A stretch of 6,930 bases of DNA. Source: Granulicatella adiacens (GTDB lineage Bacteria > Bacillota > Bacilli > Lactobacillales > Aerococcaceae). The stretch is taken from the NCBI GenBank assembly GCA_018364485.1, contig JAGZLX010000079.1:1-6930 (forward strand), given 5' to 3'. Of this stretch, positions 6,088-6,930 are shown in pieces. The translations under genes were made by a program, and so were the position numbers. The notes under the pieces were generated by a model, which saw only the letters and a list, made by a program, of their open reading frames with translations, was not told where the DNA came from and did no database searches. How positions within the stretch are numbered: position 1 is the stretch's first letter; every line of letters begins with the position of its first letter.

Positions 6088-6810
6088 ATGACGAAAAAAG
6101 GTGTAACATTGTATTTCATGAGACATGGAGAAACCATCTTTAACCGCTACAATCGTATGCAAGGATGGTCAGATACTCCTCTAACAAAAGAAGGACGCCT
6201 AGATGCTATTCGTTCTGGTTTAGGAATGAAAGACGTTCATTTTGACGCTGTCTATACAAGCGACTTAAGAAGAACGGTCGAAACTGCTCAGCTTTTCCTT
6301 AGAAATCATCCAAACCGTGAAAACCTCACGATTGAAATGATGCCTGAATTCCGTGAAGTATTCTTCGGAAGCTTAGAAGGAAAAGATGCCGGTGAGCTTT
6401 GGGGCGAACTCTACAAGAAATTACAACGCAATTTTGACGACTTAGGTGGACGTAATATCCAAGAGGAACTAAACGGACTAAAAGAATTAGATCCAGACCA
6501 CCTTGGAGAAAACTTTATGGAGTTTTGGTTACGTGTAGAACAAGGATTATTAAAAGTAATCAATAAACACCGTGACCAAAATCAAAATATTCTTATCGTG
6601 AGCCATGGAATTACAATTCGAAATATGCTTCATGAGTTAATTCCTGACTTCCAACTGTCAGAACTAATCGGAAATGCATCTCTCAATATCGTTGAGTATT
6701 CAGATGGTAAATTCCACTTAAAAGCACTCAACCAAACAAACCACTTTGTACTTCGTAAAGAAGCCAAAGAAGAACCTTATGAGATGCTACCTACAAAAAT
6801 GCACGATTAA
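6088..6810 (+). CDS. Histidine phosphatase family protein (phosphoglycerate mutase-like)
   Basis: This is a 240-residue soluble protein of histidine phosphatase branch 1. Catalytic residues are all in place: R12-H13-G14-E15 with the phospho-accepting His13, the second Arg in SDLRRTVETA (R62), the acid Glu in FREVFFGSLEG (E90) and the late His in VSHG (H173). Residues about 109-140 form a charged insertion over the active site, which in this family helps set specificity. The sequence does not distinguish a cofactor-dependent phosphoglycerate mutase from a broad phosphatase of the GpmB/PhoE kind. The shortened, non-canonical core favours a phosphatase. GGAGG lies 7 nt before the ATG. The stop is a tandem TAA TAA. 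It sits 61 nt after crcB with no terminator between; TACAAT at 6052-6057 is a possible -10 box without a good -35. The substrate is unknown. Confidence 0.9.
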   Translation: MTKKGVTLYFMRHGETIFNRYNRMQGWSDTPLTKEGRLDAIRSGLGMKDVHFDAVYTSDLRRTVETAQLFLRNHPNRENLTIEMMPEFREVFFGSLEGKDAGELWGELYKKLQRNFDDLGGRNIQEELNGLKELDPDHLGENFMEFWLRVEQGLLKVINKHRDQNQNILIVSHGITIRNMLHELIPDFQLSELIGNASLNIVEYSDGKFHLKALNQTNHFVLRKEAKEEPYEMLPTKMHD

Positions 6811-6817
6811 TAAAGGT

Positions 6818-6846
6818 TTGCAAGTATAACTGAACTTTGTTACAAT
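6818..6846 (+). promoter_or_regulatory. ssrA promoter
   Basis: -35 TTGCAA (6818-6823), exactly 17 nt of spacer and -10 TACAAT (6841-6846) predict a start near 6852-6854. That is about 30 nt before the mature tmRNA 5' end, leaving a short leader for RNase P to remove. Confidence 0.7.
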
Positions 6847-6849
6847 GAG

Positions 6850-6878
6850 AGTCTAGGCATATGTCTAGGCTTTTCTTT
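6850..6878 (+). terminator. Hairpin with U-tract between phosphatase gene and ssrA
   Basis: Positions 6850-6858 pair with 6863-6871 (nine pairs including two G-U) around an AUAU loop, followed by TTTTCTTT. It would terminate transcripts arriving from the phosphatase gene. It also lies on the predicted ssrA start site, so it may fold in the pre-tmRNA leader. At DNA level it is a direct repeat of GTCTAGGC (6851-6858, 6863-6870). Confidence 0.6.
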
Positions 6879-6882
6879 ATAC

Positions 6883-6930
6883 GGGGTCGTTACGGATTCG
6901 ACAGGTATAGGTTGAGCTTTCAATGCATTC
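6883..6930 (+). ncRNA. ssrA: tmRNA (ssrA), 5' end only
   Basis: The sequence GGGGTCGTTACGGATTCGACAGG beginning at 6883 is the nearly invariant 5' end of bacterial tmRNA: the acceptor strand and the T-domain-facing D-like loop of the tRNA-like part. tmRNA with SmpB rescues stalled ribosomes and tags the unfinished protein for proteolysis. Only the first 48 bases are in view. The tag-coding frame, pseudoknots and 3' half lie beyond the window, so their state cannot be judged. The 5' end is assigned by the family pattern, as the product of RNase P cleavage. The bases after the conserved block resemble enterococcal and related tmRNAs by memory only. Confidence 0.95.

Noticed and set aside
1..6930. 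A novel multi-gene system, CRISPR array, insertion sequence or prophage
   Set aside because: All seven complete genes belong to well-known families with intact motifs, and there is no repeat array, transposase, integrase or terminal inverted repeat. The tmRNA 3' end, a common integration site, lies outside the window.

Overview
The window is AT-rich chromosomal DNA that looks like a low-GC Firmicute, most likely a Lactobacillales member. The evidence is strong GGAGG-type ribosome binding sites 6-7 nt before most starts, sigma-A style promoters (TTGACA/TATAAT), short hairpin plus U-tract terminators, and a competence-type ComC prepilin peptidase. The first bases of a tmRNA at the right edge also resemble lactic acid bacteria. 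Placement below order (for example Carnobacteriaceae or Enterococcaceae) is a guess from general impression only.

Layout. The left half is read on the minus strand. From the middle outward it holds an AI-2E family membrane permease (2304-3494), a ComC/PilD-type prepilin peptidase (1536-2255) and the Na+/serine-threonine symporter SstT (126-1364). The permease and peptidase genes have no terminator between them and are probably co-transcribed. sstT has its own promoter and terminator. Positions 3495-3616 form a compact divergent control region. The right half is read on the plus strand: a cytoplasmic beta-propeller lactonase (3617-4642), undecaprenyl-diphosphatase UppP (4755-5579), the fluoride channel CrcB/FluC (5664-6026), a histidine-phosphatase family protein (6088-6810), and the first 48 bases of ssrA (tmRNA) from 6883. 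The lactonase and uppP each end in a clear intrinsic terminator. crcB and the phosphatase have none between them and may share a transcript.

Function. This is a housekeeping neighbourhood rather than one pathway: amino-acid uptake, pseudopilin maturation for DNA uptake, pentose-phosphate metabolism, lipid-carrier recycling for the cell wall, fluoride export and ribosome rescue. I see no mobile element, CRISPR array, phage gene, toxin-antitoxin pair or defence cassette, and no convincing undescribed system. The points worth a second look are regulatory: a hairpin lying on the predicted ssrA start site, a partial cin-box-like element before comC, a hexamer direct repeat between the divergent promoters, and a palindrome upstream of the sstT promoter. 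Four start codons (sstT, comC, AI-2E permease, crcB) are placed inside the longest open frames because the ribosome binding sites require it.
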